Source: Paulinella micropora
Taxonomy: Eukaryota; Cercozoa; Imbricatea; Euglyphida
NCBI GenBank assembly: GCA_009731375.1
Contig: BJOX01000234.1
Location: 147,922-211,921 of the forward strand
Direction of reading: 5' to 3'
Length of the DNA stretch: 64,000 nucleotides
Within the stretch, counting starts at the first letter, position 1. Each line of letters begins with the position of its first letter. Below are positions 23,696 to 36,200 of this stretch, piece by piece. The notes under the pieces are model-generated. The model had not been told where the DNA came from and searched no databases. It saw nothing but the letters and a program-made list of their open reading frames with translations. A program made the translations under genes and the position numbers.

Positions 23696-24117
23696 TCCGG
23701 GGGATGTAGAGGGCCAGCTGCTCAGTGCTCCGGCCTAAAACCAAACCCCCTAACGACGGTTTTGTGTCCGCCGTTAATCGCGCGCAGCGCAAGGGCTTAA
23801 ACAGGCGACATCTCCCGACCGGGGCCGTGATGCAAAGGGTTGATGAAGCCGAGGTTGTAGAAGGTAACTCACAACGAGCGTGAACTCCCGAAACCTCGGC
23901 TTTGGCGACCATCATCTCCTTATGGCACACGTCCCTGGGGGAGTGTTTTTAGGGTTACAGTTCAAAAGGGCTCGGCTACCTTTATGCTTGAATTGGGCAC
24001 ATGCACCAACCACAGTGGACCGTGGTTGGTGCGCGGCTGAAGTGCTGAGAGTTCTTGCTCGGGGGTAGTAAAGGAGGCAATGGCTTTTAAGCTACGCCAA
24101 ACCCATAGATTAAACAT
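23696..24117 (+). mobile_element. ~420-bp cassette of unknown type, copy 2
   Basis: Near-identical reverse-complement copy of 8317-8746. It starts CCGGGGGATGTAGAG and ends ATAGATTAAACATATC, followed by TATC repeats. One difference is a short insertion present in copy 1 near GGGTTGTTCTGTACAG. Two copies with the same ends and the same tail show that it is a discrete mobilised unit. Confidence 0.78.
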
Positions 24118-24133
24118 ATCTATCTATCCATCC

Positions 24134-24176
<43 letters not shown>

Positions 24177-24209
24177 CATCCATCCATCCATATCATCTAT
24201 CTATCTATA

Positions 24210-24270
<61 letters not shown>

Positions 24271-24320
24271 GTTATTCTATCTATCTATCTATCTACCTAC
24301 CTACCTACCTATCTACCTAC

Positions 24321-24357
<37 letters not shown>

Positions 24358-25266
24358 GATATCTATGTGTGAGTACTTGTGTGGTCGGTATTGCTCCTAG
24401 ATGGGTGTCCAGCTCACCAACCAGCCCGGTGACTACACCACCCCGGTATTCATTGATTGATTGATTGATTGACTTTTGTATGTTATGTATGTTATGTATT
24501 ATGTATTGTCTATGTCATGTATGTTATGTAGGGTGTAACATCTGAATGTACTATATGTATGTATGTAACGCATATATGCATGTAATATGTGTGTATGTAT
24601 GTATGTATGTATGTAATATGTACGTATGTAATGTATGTATGAATATAATGTAATGTTATGCACGCATGTATGTATGTATGTATGTATGTATGTATGTATG
24701 TTGTAATGTATGTATGTATGTATATGTATTCATACATGGTTGTATGTGCTCTTTGGGTGCAAATACTCTTCTTCACGTTGTTCTTGGTCTCATTTCTGAC
24801 CTTTGCTGGGGGCTGAACGACAGCTAAATCTGGACATGGGTGTGTGCTGTCAGATGCTCTTCGTCACAGTTTTCTTTGGCACCTTTCTGTCGTTTGCCTG
24901 GAGGCTCAACGACAACTACCGCCGCCGCACACAAGTCTGTAGCTGCACCTGGCTACCTACCTACCTACCTACCTACCTGCCTGCCTACCCACCTACCTAC
25001 CCACCAACATGCCTGCCTTCCTACCTACCTATACATACACACTTACATGCATACTGCATATATGCATGAATACATACATACATACATACATACACAAATA
25101 AATACATGCATACATACATATATACACATACAAACCTTTATGTATGTATGTATGTATGCATGTATGTATGTATGTATGTATGTATTACATGTATGTATAT
25201 ATGTATGTACCTATATGTCAGCTTCCACGCAAGCGGCGTAATTCGGGCATCTTCCAGCGACCGCGC
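24118..25266. repeat. TATC, TATG and CTAC microsatellites with short unique islands
   Basis: TATC (24118-24360), ATTG (24452-24472), TATG (24475-24740), CTAC (24952-25035) and CATA/TATG (25050-25210). The island at 24752-24950 holds an imperfect ~70-bp duplication (AATACTCTTCTTCAC ... CTGAACGACA and GATGCTCTTCGTCAC ... CTCAACGACA). No gene supported. Confidence 0.85.
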
Positions 25267-25371
25267 GACGATTATTGGTGAACTGCCCGACATGACGATT
25301 ATTGGTAAATTGTCCGACATGACGATTATTGGTGAACTGTCCGCTGTGAGGGTGATTGGTGAACTGCCCCA
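25267..25371. repeat. 27-bp minisatellite, four units
   Basis: The unit starts GACGATTATTGGTGAACTG and is repeated four times with point changes. It is followed by a GA microsatellite (25410-25448) and a GATA array (25462-25545). Confidence 0.85.
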
Positions 25372-25407
25372 TGCAGACGACGCTCTCTCTTTCCCGTCCT
25401 GGGCGAC

Positions 25408-25451
<44 letters not shown>

Positions 25452-25480
25452 CTGATAGACAGATAGGCAGATAGATAGAT

Positions 25481-25545
<65 letters not shown>

Positions 25546-25639
25546 GTATAAGTAGGTATTTAGGTATTTGGTATTTAGGGTAGGTAGGTAGGTAGGTTGG
25601 TAGATCCTTTCCACTTGCCCTGGTCGGACATGGGCCCTG

Positions 25640-25949
25640 GCTGCCTGCATGGCCGCAACCAACGGTTCTCATTCAGATAAAATATCTATGGTAACAGCGT
25701 TGCCGCAATGTGGTCGCCGCAATGCATGAAGCGATAACGCCAAGAGCAGGCATGGTAATAGTAATGTTAGAAGTATATAATTCATGATAATGATGACGTT
25801 ATCTACCGGTATACCAGACTGAGGCGTCCGACTCTGGGGACGGAACTTGTGGGTACTGGTCCCTGGTGCTGGGCTAGGGCCAGATGCAGCCTTATCATAT
25901 TGGGAAAAAATGTTACATTCTATTATTATATCTCTTTGATACCACTTAT
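25640..25949. other. Unique spacer, nothing recognised
   Basis: Between microsatellites and the copia remnant. I looked for a copia LTR here and did not find one. Confidence 0.4.
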
Positions 25950-28364
25950 ATTTTCCTCTCACGCTTCCGGCAGTCTTCCGTATCCTCTATGTTCAAGCCT
26001 ACTACCCCCGTAGGGGCCTCTTGCTTAAAGACCTTAAAGCCTTCTTACCTGCAGCTAAGAACTCCGTCTCCACAACTTTGCTGCTTAACGCTCCCATCAT
26101 GTCGTCAACGTGTACAAAGACAAAATAAGGTTTGTCTTTACCGGGCAACCACCGCCAGAAGAAACAAGGGAATGCGGCATGTGCTGTAAAGCCCAAGCTA
26201 ACTTGTACCGCTACCACTTTCGCCCCGCGTCTGGTCTACCGTACAGAGCATTAAGCATCTCCCAGACGTAACCCGATTCTTCTAAACCAAACGGCGGAAC
26301 GATGTAAGAGGAGCGATAACCTTGCTCTGAGGCGGACGCCTCCGTATATTTTGTACCAACGTCCCACTTTGATAGAATCAATCCAAATAATACTGCAAAT
26401 GCAAACAACATCAAGATGGTAAGAGCGCATGGGGTTGGGAAGTCTAGTTTCCCAAAGTGCAATCCTTGGATTGTACAGGATCATGGAATAACACTTAGCA
26501 GTCCACCTGCTCTTGAACTTCAAGATCCTCCCGGCCCTGCTCCTTAGTGGCGTCAAGGAACCGGCCCTCACATATGTCCTTCTCGACTAAGTTCGCCCGG
26601 ACCCTACGAAAGCACCCCTTATCCCAGAGTGTAGATATCTCTTCTGCCTGAGCGTCATCCCAGTAACCCAACTCGTCGGCTTGCTTTTCACCCACCTGCC
26701 TAGTTAAGGGTGGCTGCATGGGCGGACTCCGGACCTGAGGCAAGGTACTTGACTATCTCGGTGTCCAACATCCGGTCCGGTGCATCGTCATCCTCGAACT
26801 TCACCCATTGGGCAGGTTTCTGCTTCTTTTGCTTCTTTACCCACATGGGTTCGTTAACGTCCTGCACCTGCACACGTCGGACCTTATCCCTGAAACCAAT
26901 CCCATATGTCTTCTTGGTTCAAGCACAACCCCACTGAGTCGCTGGGGTCTCAACCGGGTCCCACCTCCCTTTCACTTCACCGATCTCCTTCACCCTTTCC
27001 TGCTCATCGGGTTCTGGGGCACTGGTCTCTTCCGGTGCTTTTTTGGCTTCCTGTTCCGGTGTAACCTCCTCCACCTCGCCTTCCTAGTCTGTGCTATCTG
27101 ACTCCCCCTGACCCTGGGGCTTCTCAATTGCACATGCTTCGATCACACCCACCCGGGACTGAGGGACGAACAACTGGTCAAGGTCGGTGTCCTCCACCAT
27201 GAGGTCTCTTTTGAACTGCTCCATGTTAATCCCCTTCTTCTCCCAGTATGGATTCAACAATGGCCAGGCTGGCTGGTTATCACTGAAGTTTTGGACATTG
27301 CGCCACGGGAACACTTCCCTCACACAGGACCAAGTGAGCAGAGTGCTCCAGACTCAAACCAAGCCAAGCCGCCATGAACGTGCGACTCTCATCATGCCCT
27401 AACTTGCCATCTATGACTACATGGCATAAGCACCCAAAGGCATGAAGGTAGGCGATCCAGTTCACCTTTTTTTCCCGCGGCATGAGCTCGAACGACTTAT
27501 CGAACGACACAGCCTCATACTTGTCTACCTGTGTCAGTTAGTTGCTTGCCGGATGGTCAACCTTACCCGCTTTTGCTGCCGGGCATTCCTTACAGTCCTT
27601 TACGGCCTGGTCGTGAGTTTTGCCACCCACTATCCTGATCCATATGCCTTACCGATGAGGTGCTGCATGCGGCTGCCCGGGCCCCCGAACTTCTGGTGTA
27701 ACTGCTCGCTGGTCAACTCTTTGACTTTGGCCATCTCCTTTCCAAAGAACGCTCTAGCCTCGGCCTTATCCTCAGCCAGGTCTTTGTCGGTCCAGGTCAA
27801 GAACCACAACACCCGTTCCTTAGCGTCAAGATAGAGCACGCCTGCCTTAAGTCTTTGGGGTATGTCCGGGATCCGGGCCTTCGTGATGTATCCCTCTCCT
27901 TTCTCCCCGAGCACAACGCTGTACCCTTCCTTGGCCAACTGCGGACCGGATACTAAGGTCTCGTCAAGATTGGGGCTTACCCAAACATTCTCTAGATGTA
28001 GCCTGTTTTTCTCCTCCTTGCCGTTCACAGTGTTCATATCTAATGACCCCTTCTCAGTCACTGTCGTTTGTCCGTTGACCGTTTCCACCCGCTTCATCCC
28101 TCTTTTGATGTTGAACAGCTGATGTGCCGTAGAGCTGTTCGTCTACGGCACAAAGTGTAAGGTTGCTCCCGAGTCGAACATGGGGTCTTTGTCACCTCCA
28201 CGTCCTAGTAAGGTATGCTCAGCTACCCGTTCACCCTTGGCCATCCAACCTCGTTCAACCATGAAGCGCACTAGGTCGTCAACGGCGTCAGCTTCCCCTT
28301 CTTGCTCTAAAGACTTGATGCCAAGTGTACTCCTTCTCTAAAACACTCTCGCCGTTCACCACTC

Positions 28365-28414
<50 letters not shown>

Positions 28415-29499
28415 CCGGAACGGTCTAGTACGGTGCTGGAACACTGCGGCACTGTTGGATGCTGCTCCTTCTACGGCCCAATGTCGCGGCCACCTAGGCT
28501 TCTTCATGGGGGTACTCACTCCCTTGCGTGCAGTCATACAAAGCCTAGTCCACTCACCCCACATGTTCCGGAAGTCGGCCTCATCCTTTTCTTCCTCACC
28601 GCTCAAGGCCGGACGGTGCGGTCTACGCATCTCATTTTGCTGTTCGGCTACGGCCCTAAGTCGGCTCTCTCGCTCGCCGGTAGCTAGCATAGTGGGACTA
28701 GAGGTCTCAACGGGCGTGGAGGGTGCCATAGGTTGACCGGGACTAGTACTAGGAGTAGTCAACAGTGAAGTCACTCTTTGATCCTCTTGTGCCACTGCCT
28801 TAGGTTGGGACGTGAACCATGGCAGGCCGCATCACAGTCACCGAGGCTCTCACAGACTCAAAGAAACCTAATGCACGGGCACCTACCGACCTACGCCTAT
28901 TCGTTGGGCTAGTTGAGTGTCCACTGCTGTCCGCCTCCGACGTAGTCACTGGGTTGCTGTCCGTCCCGGCAGTCTCGTCACTACTACCCGGGTCGGCCTC
29001 AGTGATAGGATCAGGTTCGACTGGGGGCGGTACCACTTCAGGGACAGTACGGACCTTTACCTCTCTAGCAGGGGACTCTTCACCCTCGCGCTCTTCCTCG
29101 GAGTCCGAGTCGGCAGTAGGGTCCGCGTCTGACTACAACGGCCTCCGGGGGCTCATCGATATCCGCCAAACCGTCAGGTTGGTAGTCCTACGGTCCGGGC
29201 CTCACCTTTATCCCTTATACCTTCTCCCTTTTTGCTTTAAGTAAAGATTTGAGGTTTTGGCTCATGATACCACTACCAGCCGCAGCCTGCTCGGTCTTTG
29301 AACTAATCTCGACCTTAGAGGTAGGTACCGCCGCCTGCATACTCGCCCCTTGGGGTCTACCCTTAATACTCTCTCTACGTCCCCCTGATGGGGCTGGCAC
29401 CTCTCCGCTGCTCTTGCTCTCGCAACGGCACCTTAACCTCCTGTTGTGGCCCAACTCCCCCTCGAGAGGGGGACACACCACCCCGGAATTACAGCTGCT
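25950..29499 (-). pseudogene. Ty1/copia-type element remnant (gag C-part, protease, partial integrase, partial RT)
   Basis: Read on the minus strand, the copia order is visible in fragments. A proline/serine-rich gag part (29499-28300) comes first, then a protease box FDSGATLHFVP (28160-28178) interrupted by a TAG at 28142-28144. A pre-integrase segment follows (LHQKFGGPG and a C-x2-C), then the tail of an integrase (CHVVIDGKLGHDES near 27400). RT pieces end the element, with LNALYGRPDAGRKW (26211-26260) and the catalytic FVHVDDMM (26090-26115). The D,D-35-E integrase core and RNase H are missing, and many stops and frame changes occur. The piece continues at 40113, beyond the gypsy insertion. 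Confidence 0.8.
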
Positions 29500-29734
29500 T
29501 GTAAGCATCACCCCCCGGATAGCCGGTAAAAAATACCTTTTCCTGGTGACAGGTGCACCAGCTTGTTTTTCAGTATTATGTCCGGATTGGACCTGATGCC
29601 ATTTTATTCCTGGTCTGTTGCCGTTTTCATTTTTGGCTTCACTGAGCTAATATAACGAGACATCATTCTCATTCTTGAGGAATGTGTTTGGTTGTATTAC
29701 CGACTTTTTACGAGCTATCGTTGGGGGCATTACA
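29500..29734 (+). repeat. 5' LTR of gypsy copy 2
   Basis: 235 bp, TGTAAGCATC ... GGCATTACA. Against the 3' LTR it shows three substitutions and one 2-bp indel. Confidence 0.93.
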
Positions 29735-29736
29735 TT

Positions 29737-29750
29737 TGGAGTCCACATCA
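29737..29750 (+). promoter_or_regulatory. Candidate primer-binding site
   Basis: TGGAGTCCACATCA begins two bases after the LTR. The leading TGG fits pairing with a tRNA 3' CCA end. The tRNA cannot be named from this sequence. The inverted copy at 57754 keeps TTTGGAGTC next to its LTR. Confidence 0.6.
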
Positions 29751-30520
29751 CTAGGGTGATTTCTTTCTGCTTTGCCACACAGGCAACAGAGTGAATTTTC
29801 ACTGACCTGTCTCACACGGGGACGTCAGACGAAAACAAATACTCCAACACAGCTCCCTCATAACTCTTTCACAAAACAAATAATTTGATTGGTCTCAAGC
29901 AGGTGTCTCGTACCCTCTAGCCCAATCAGTATCTGTGTGCTCACAAGGAGACATCAGATACAAACTCTCTGTCGTTCTTGCTGTTCTCACACAGAGACCA
30001 AGAAGAAGGAGGTGGACAGAAGAGTGAAGGAACACACACAAAACACAAACAAGCATAGGGACAGGAGCACAACACTCTACCCTTCTAGTTTGTGCATTTA
30101 TCTGCATTATCTCACACATACGTCAGAGTATTTTTGCAAATCTCTGATCGTTTTCTAAAGGTAGGTCTGAGAACCTATCCGACCGACTGTCGACTTCTCA
30201 AGGAGAGCTTTTCTAGCTTCTCTATTACTATCTGTGTGTAGGTCCAAGTGCCTCATACTAGATACAATATAGAAAAGAAGGAGGAGAAAGTAATCTGAGT
30301 AAGGAGAACAAGAAATCGGAGAAAGTCTCAAAGACTATTTTTCTCAAACAAAAACAAACATACAAACAGTGTTTCATAGAGGACAGGGAATCTTATCCTA
30401 CCCTCTCTATTAGTTTCTCTCTTCACTAGTCAATCGACTGAAGGAGGAACAGAACACAAACGAACAAAAACCAAACATAGGAGCTGACACTGTCCTCCTG
30501 TTGATCACTACTACGACATC

Positions 30521-33219
30521 ATGTCGACAGAGACCGCCGAAGTGAGTGAATTCTCGGAGGCAGATCAAAGAAGAGAAGAAGAAGAAGCAGGAGGAGGAGG
30601 AGGATGAAGAGGATTGAATGAAGGAGGAGGAGGAGGATTGAATGAAGGAGGAGGAGATGAAGGAGTAGGAGGAGAATAGAAGAGGGCTGGGATGATGAAG
30701 GAAGATATGGAGGAGACGAAGATGAAGGAGGATTTGAACAAGAAGAGACGGGAGGAGGAGGAGCATATGGTAATCCCTTACCACCTGCCTACACGGGAGG
30801 AGGAGGACGAAAAATGATCGACTTGATTCATAGTGATGGAGAGGAGATCACAGTGGAGGAACAACAGTGGGTGCAAGACCACTATGACCTCACTAAAAAA
30901 GAGTTTGATAACAAGATGGGGGTAGAGAAGGATACCTATGTGTGGATCCCTCAGGATCAAAGAAGAGAGAAAAGTCGTGCTAAAAAGGATGTCTATATCC
31001 TATTATCAAACACAGCACAGCTCCTCGGCAAACTGGTCTCTGATCCAGAAGAGAGAAAGAAGATACAGCATATCAAGTTTGGGGACACACACACCCACCT
31101 TGAATTACTCGATGCTATCTTTGGGGTGTACACTCAAACCCTGATTTGGGAACGTACATACGGCCCACGATGTGAGGGTTACCTCCAGTACACAAACCCA
31201 AGAGCAACGGCCAGATTCCTCGCGACTGGTCAGGAGGCAGTCGATGTAACAAAAATGAAGACCAATCTGGGTTCGAAAAACTCGAGTGGCATATTTCATT
31301 TTTTTACAATGGAAATAAAGGCCTTGGAGGAGGGGAAGGCAGAGATGGAAAAAAGCATTAAGGCAGCAGGAGAAACTCATCCTGTGATTGATGAGTTAGA
31401 GAAGACCGACAGAGTTCTGACCAAGATCAGACTGTTGATGGGTGCGTTACTGCACAAGGAGGCATGGAAGAGATGGATTCCTACCAAGGATCACTCTGTC
31501 CTTAAATCACTTAGTAACGCACCACCGGTCGCCAACAAAGCAGGTGTTGACCAATATGTGGAGAAATATAATTTTCTCAGATCTGCTTCTGAATTGGTGG
31601 CCTTTATCACTCATGCTCAAAAGCTGGTGATATCTGAGAAGAAGAAGGCGAAAGAGAATGAGGAGTTCGAGAAGACGATGAGACTGGAAAGAATGAAAGC
31701 AAAAGTGAGTGGTGCAAAGACACACCCTCCGACATATTTGACCCCACCAGCTCCTGCCCCACCAGCCCCTGCACCCTCGGGCTCAACTACGGTGGTGGTC
31801 ACAAACACGGAGAAGAAGGACAGACAGAACATCATAAATGCCTTCAAGGGGAAGAAAGGAGGAGTGGCAAGTCTCATGCTATATGCCAAGACGAGCTCAG
31901 ACAAAGACTCTGATGCTTCGCTTTTGAGCAAGCTCAAAGAGATCAATGCCTGCATGAAGGCTTTTCCTTGCGACGAAACGCAGGAATACGAGGCCCTTGT
32001 TACTGTTTTTGACCAATCTCTAGTCTCGGAGGGATTTGATCTGACACAGTACAAGTTTTTGAGAAAGAAGGAGGAGATTAAGAGAAACAATGCAACAGGC
32101 CTAGACGCTCAGTGTGAACTGGCGGTGGCCACACTCATTTCATATTTTCAATCTCATGGATACCAGCATCTCTGCACTGGTACTCTCATAGGATTTGAAA
32201 TCTTTGAGACAGTGGCGATGAGTTTGAGGAGTGCTGTTGGCTTGGCGGCGACCCTTACGGAGGTAGTTTCCTCCTATGGGCTATTCTATGGCCGCAAGTC
32301 GATCATCCTCTATTTCTTTTCGGCGTTACACACAGTTAACCCGAGTAAGCTTACTCAGCTCATACAACAATGCTCGACGTTTAGCTCAGTGAAGTCCAAG
32401 AACTTCCTCGAGACACACGTGTTCGAAAATACGGTTCAAAGCGTTGCTCCGTCAGCACTGTTTCAAGAAGTGATGAGTGCATGCTCAAACATGGACTCGC
32501 TCACGGAGGCACATACGGCACAGGCAGGCGGTGTACCTGTTGGCGCACAAGCCACGTACACAAACAGAGTTGCCGGTTGGAAGAGACAGAGAGAGCCAGA
32601 CCTGAAGACCGCATGTTGGAGGTGGTTCGCGGGCTTGCAGTGTAAGGCACAGATGGAGAACAGAGACTGCTCTTTCAATCATGATAGGCAGAACCCAACA
32701 GCAAGGGCAAATTTTCTGAGCAGGACGGAAGGCAAGGAACCGGGCCTTTTCAATATGCTTCAGATTGCCGCTGTGAACGAAGGTTGGTATGCCAATATGT
32801 GTGATGATGAGGAGTTACGAGAGGCAATCATTACCTACATGAAGAGGATGAAGGAGAAGAAGGAGGAAAGGGAGAGACAAAAGAACTTAAAGGCCTCTCA
32901 AAGAGGACGAGAAGGAGGAGGAGGAGCAGGAGGAGGAGGAGGAGGAGGAGGAGGAGGAGGACGAGGACGAGGAACATGGAGAGGAGCCTCGAGGTGGCAG
33001 GGAACCCCTCAGAGAGGAAGAGGAGGAGGTCGGGGATATACCCCTTATGGAGGGAGAGCTGTTCGAGCTCCAGCCCCCCCACCCAGAGGAGGAGGAGGCT
33101 CGTGGGCAAGCTCCAACCCGAATTTCGGTCGAGCTCAGGCCTACAACACTGCCTCGGAGACCGATACGTCATCCTACCCGGACACTACTCAAGGTAATCG
33201 TTTCGAGGTGGTGGAATGA
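30521..33219 (+). CDS. gag: Gag of gypsy copy 2, ends at a TGA shared in frame with pol
   Basis: Structural protein that would form the particle and bind RNA. The uninterrupted frame runs from an ATG at 30814 for 801 residues. Protein-like sequence continues upstream in that frame (glycine/glutamate-rich), and a good ATG at 30521 opens a frame of similar composition that is lost in GGA repeats at 30585-30690. The original start is therefore probably 30521, with indels in the purine tract. There are no CCHC knuckles. Instead a C-x8-C-x8-C-x3-H cluster is present (C601, C610, C619, H623 from the 30814 ATG), followed by a lysine/glutamate stretch and a Gly/Arg-rich RGG-like tail. The stop is TGA at 33217-33219. 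Confidence 0.85.
33217..33219 (+). promoter_or_regulatory. Candidate UGA readthrough site between gag and pol
   Basis: Gag and pol lie in the same frame. After the TGA, followed by CTG GAG GGG, the frame stays open to 39033, and no in-frame ATG occurs for more than 50 codons. The same TGA context is present in the inverted copy near 57265. Pol is therefore probably made as a Gag-Pol fusion by stop-codon readthrough. The C directly after TGA is a known feature of leaky UGA sites. Confidence 0.65.
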
Positions 33220-36200
33220 CTGGAGGGGGAAGAAGAGAGGAAGGAGAAGACTGTGAAGTTTAACCCTAAAGTCACAGTGCTTTCTAATGCTGTTGTGCAG
33301 ACTGGGCCAACGCTTCCTCTATGTGAAAACAAAGATGTGGGTACACAGAGACTGCAGCCCCAAGGTAGTCTCATACCCGTTCATACAGCACGGTTACCAA
33401 TGATAACTGATGCAAATAGGAAGGCGAGACTTGCGATGGAGGCGAGGAGGCCAATGGCAGACGTATCGCCTCGGCCAAGCAAACAACCACGAACAGACTC
33501 AATGTCTACGGTCGCGGCGGGTGGCGAGCAAAAAGACAATGTGTGTACTCAAGTACCACAAGACAATGTCGCTCAAATAGTAAACGCACCAGTACCGCAG
33601 AATAATAAAAATGTTAATGAGGTGAAGCAGGAGGAGAAGAAGGAGGAGTTGAAAAACTTAGAGACAAGACTCCAAAATTTGGAACGTAAAGTTCTTGTTC
33701 TCGCAGCCAATATACACAGGCCCGATGCTCTGTGTTATACGGAACTTTATTGTGAAACATTGAAGACAATATTAAAAGTTGGTAATGATACGATGGCGAA
33801 TATTAATATTGTCGGCAGGAAGTTTTTTAATCGATACCGGGACTGGGTGGACGGAAATATGAAAAAGTCAACGGGCACTCTCAAAGGAGTGAGCAGCCGG
33901 ACGGATATCACGGGAATCATCACACTGACCTTTAAATTGAAATCCGCACGAGTATACCGTATGGACCTCTATGTCGTCCCCGGTTACCACGGGTCAATAT
34001 TACTATCGTATGACCAATTGGCTACGATGGGGGCTGTGATTGATTGCGCCGCACGGCGAGTGATATATGGAGTAAAAAGAGGAGAAGAGAACGATATTGA
34101 TCCCTTCAACGCTACTGACTCTTATGAGGCTTATGAGCTGAGTCTAGCGACGGATCACAAAAAGATGGCCATCGCACATGAGGCACTTGAGGTGTACGTT
34201 CACCCCCATGTCGTAAGACCGGATGAACTGTCCTGGACCGACAATTGGGAATCCCAAGTGTGCACTGTCACAGTTCCGACATGCCATTGGGACAAAAAGT
34301 CTATTGATGACTTAATCGAGAAGCGAAAGGAGGAGATTATATGTGTCGCACAAAGAAGCCCGTCGTTGGCGAGATTCGCGGAAGGAGTAGGAACAGATGT
34401 CCATATTACTAACGGATACTGTTTCCATGCGAAAGTAGGAGAAGAAAAAAGGGAGGCGTTTGTACCAAGGAGAACGGGGCGAATCCCGGATACTCCACCA
34501 GAAACTATTAAAAGTTTTATTACTGATTTCTGGGGTGACGAGCCCACGTGGCCGCGTTCACTGTCTGAAGTGAAGAAATGCTTACGGACTTTATTCGAAA
34601 ATAATAAGCCGTATACTATTATCCTGCCATATAATGAGAAGGCGATATGGGCGCAGGAAATAAGGGACCGGCTTATTGATCATCCTATACCGGTACCCTC
34701 TCGCAAGCAACAGCTAGTGGTGGCTTGTCGTATGGGAACTCGTGAGCAGAGCAGTGCATACAAGCGGAAGCTCAGAGACCTCGACAAGTTGAAATTGATA
34801 CCGCAAGCATTCACATGCTTTGATGGTTTTTACACCCGTAAAGCTCCTTTGCAATACGCGAGACTCATTGACATGCTGGTGGAGCTCGGTAAAGATGATG
34901 AGCCGGACACGGTCACGTATGAAAAGACGGGCCTAGATGATGTCTCGGAAGAGGACTTAGGCTTGGAGGAGGACAGAGAACCCCTCAAGCAACATAAGCA
35001 GATGTCTGATGAAGATTTTCAAGAGGCGGCGCGGAAAATATTGGAAGAAGGAGTAGGCACGGAGAAGGAGAAGGAGCTTTTAAAAGCCAAATTAGAGGCG
35101 AACAAGGAAATTTTTGACCCTCCACATGCAGGTGGTGTCAAGCCTGAAGATTTCACTGCGGTTATTTACAAAATACCGGGTGCGGAGCCGTCACCGGCAC
35201 CACGAAGGGCGAATTTGAGTATACATGAGGCGAAGATAGCGGAGGAGCTAGCAAGACAGCTGCTCAATGAGGACTTTATTGAGAGATCAACATCTCCAAT
35301 AGTCTCACAACCGAGAATAGTGCCGAAGCCAGGAGGAGAATGGCGCCTGACAGTTAACTATGCTCGTGTTAACAAGGTGCTGGAGGAAGAGAGAAATCCT
35401 CTCCCGACATTAGAAGAAGGAAGGAGAGTACTGCGGAATGCAAAATTCTATTCGGTCATTGACCTTAAGAATGGCTTCTGGCAGATACCACTGGAGGAAA
35501 AGTCCAGATGGCTGACGGCGTTTGTGGTGGGTATGGAAATATACCAATGGAAAGTGCTTCCGATGGGCCTCAAGCAAGCCCCAGGACTTTTCCAGAAGGC
35601 GATGCAGAAGATGTTGAGCAGTCAGTACGATGATTTGTCTGACGGTGGCTTTATGAGAAGGCGGGGACAGAAGGCGGGAGAATATGCATTTTGCTATATC
35701 GATGACATTATCGTATACTCTAACACAATGGAGGAGCATATCGATCATTTGTCCGATATATTCAGGCGCATCGGAGCTTTTGGCCTGAAGTGCAATCTAA
35801 AGAAGTGTCAACTTGCCAAGACGAGTGTGACATACTTAGGGTACGAGATCTCCCATAATCGAGTCTCGATATCCAAAGAGAAGAGGGAGGAGATTATGAA
35901 TCGACCGATACCGAAGAACCGCACTGAATTGCACTCATTCCTTGCGATGGCGCAATACTATAGCCAGTTTATACCCGATTGGGGTGCAACACGGGCTAAA
36001 GTGGAGAAAATGATAGATTTTGGAGACTTTGAGAAGTGGGACGAAGAGGCTTTGCAAGCGTTTCATGCGCTCAAAGATCTCATTTACAAAGACCCGAAAG
36101 ACGGAGGACTGGTGTTAACGATGCCCGACTTTACGAAACAATTCGTAGTCGATACAGACGCATCTAAGTTTGCGATTGGGGCTGTATTACAACAAGAGGA

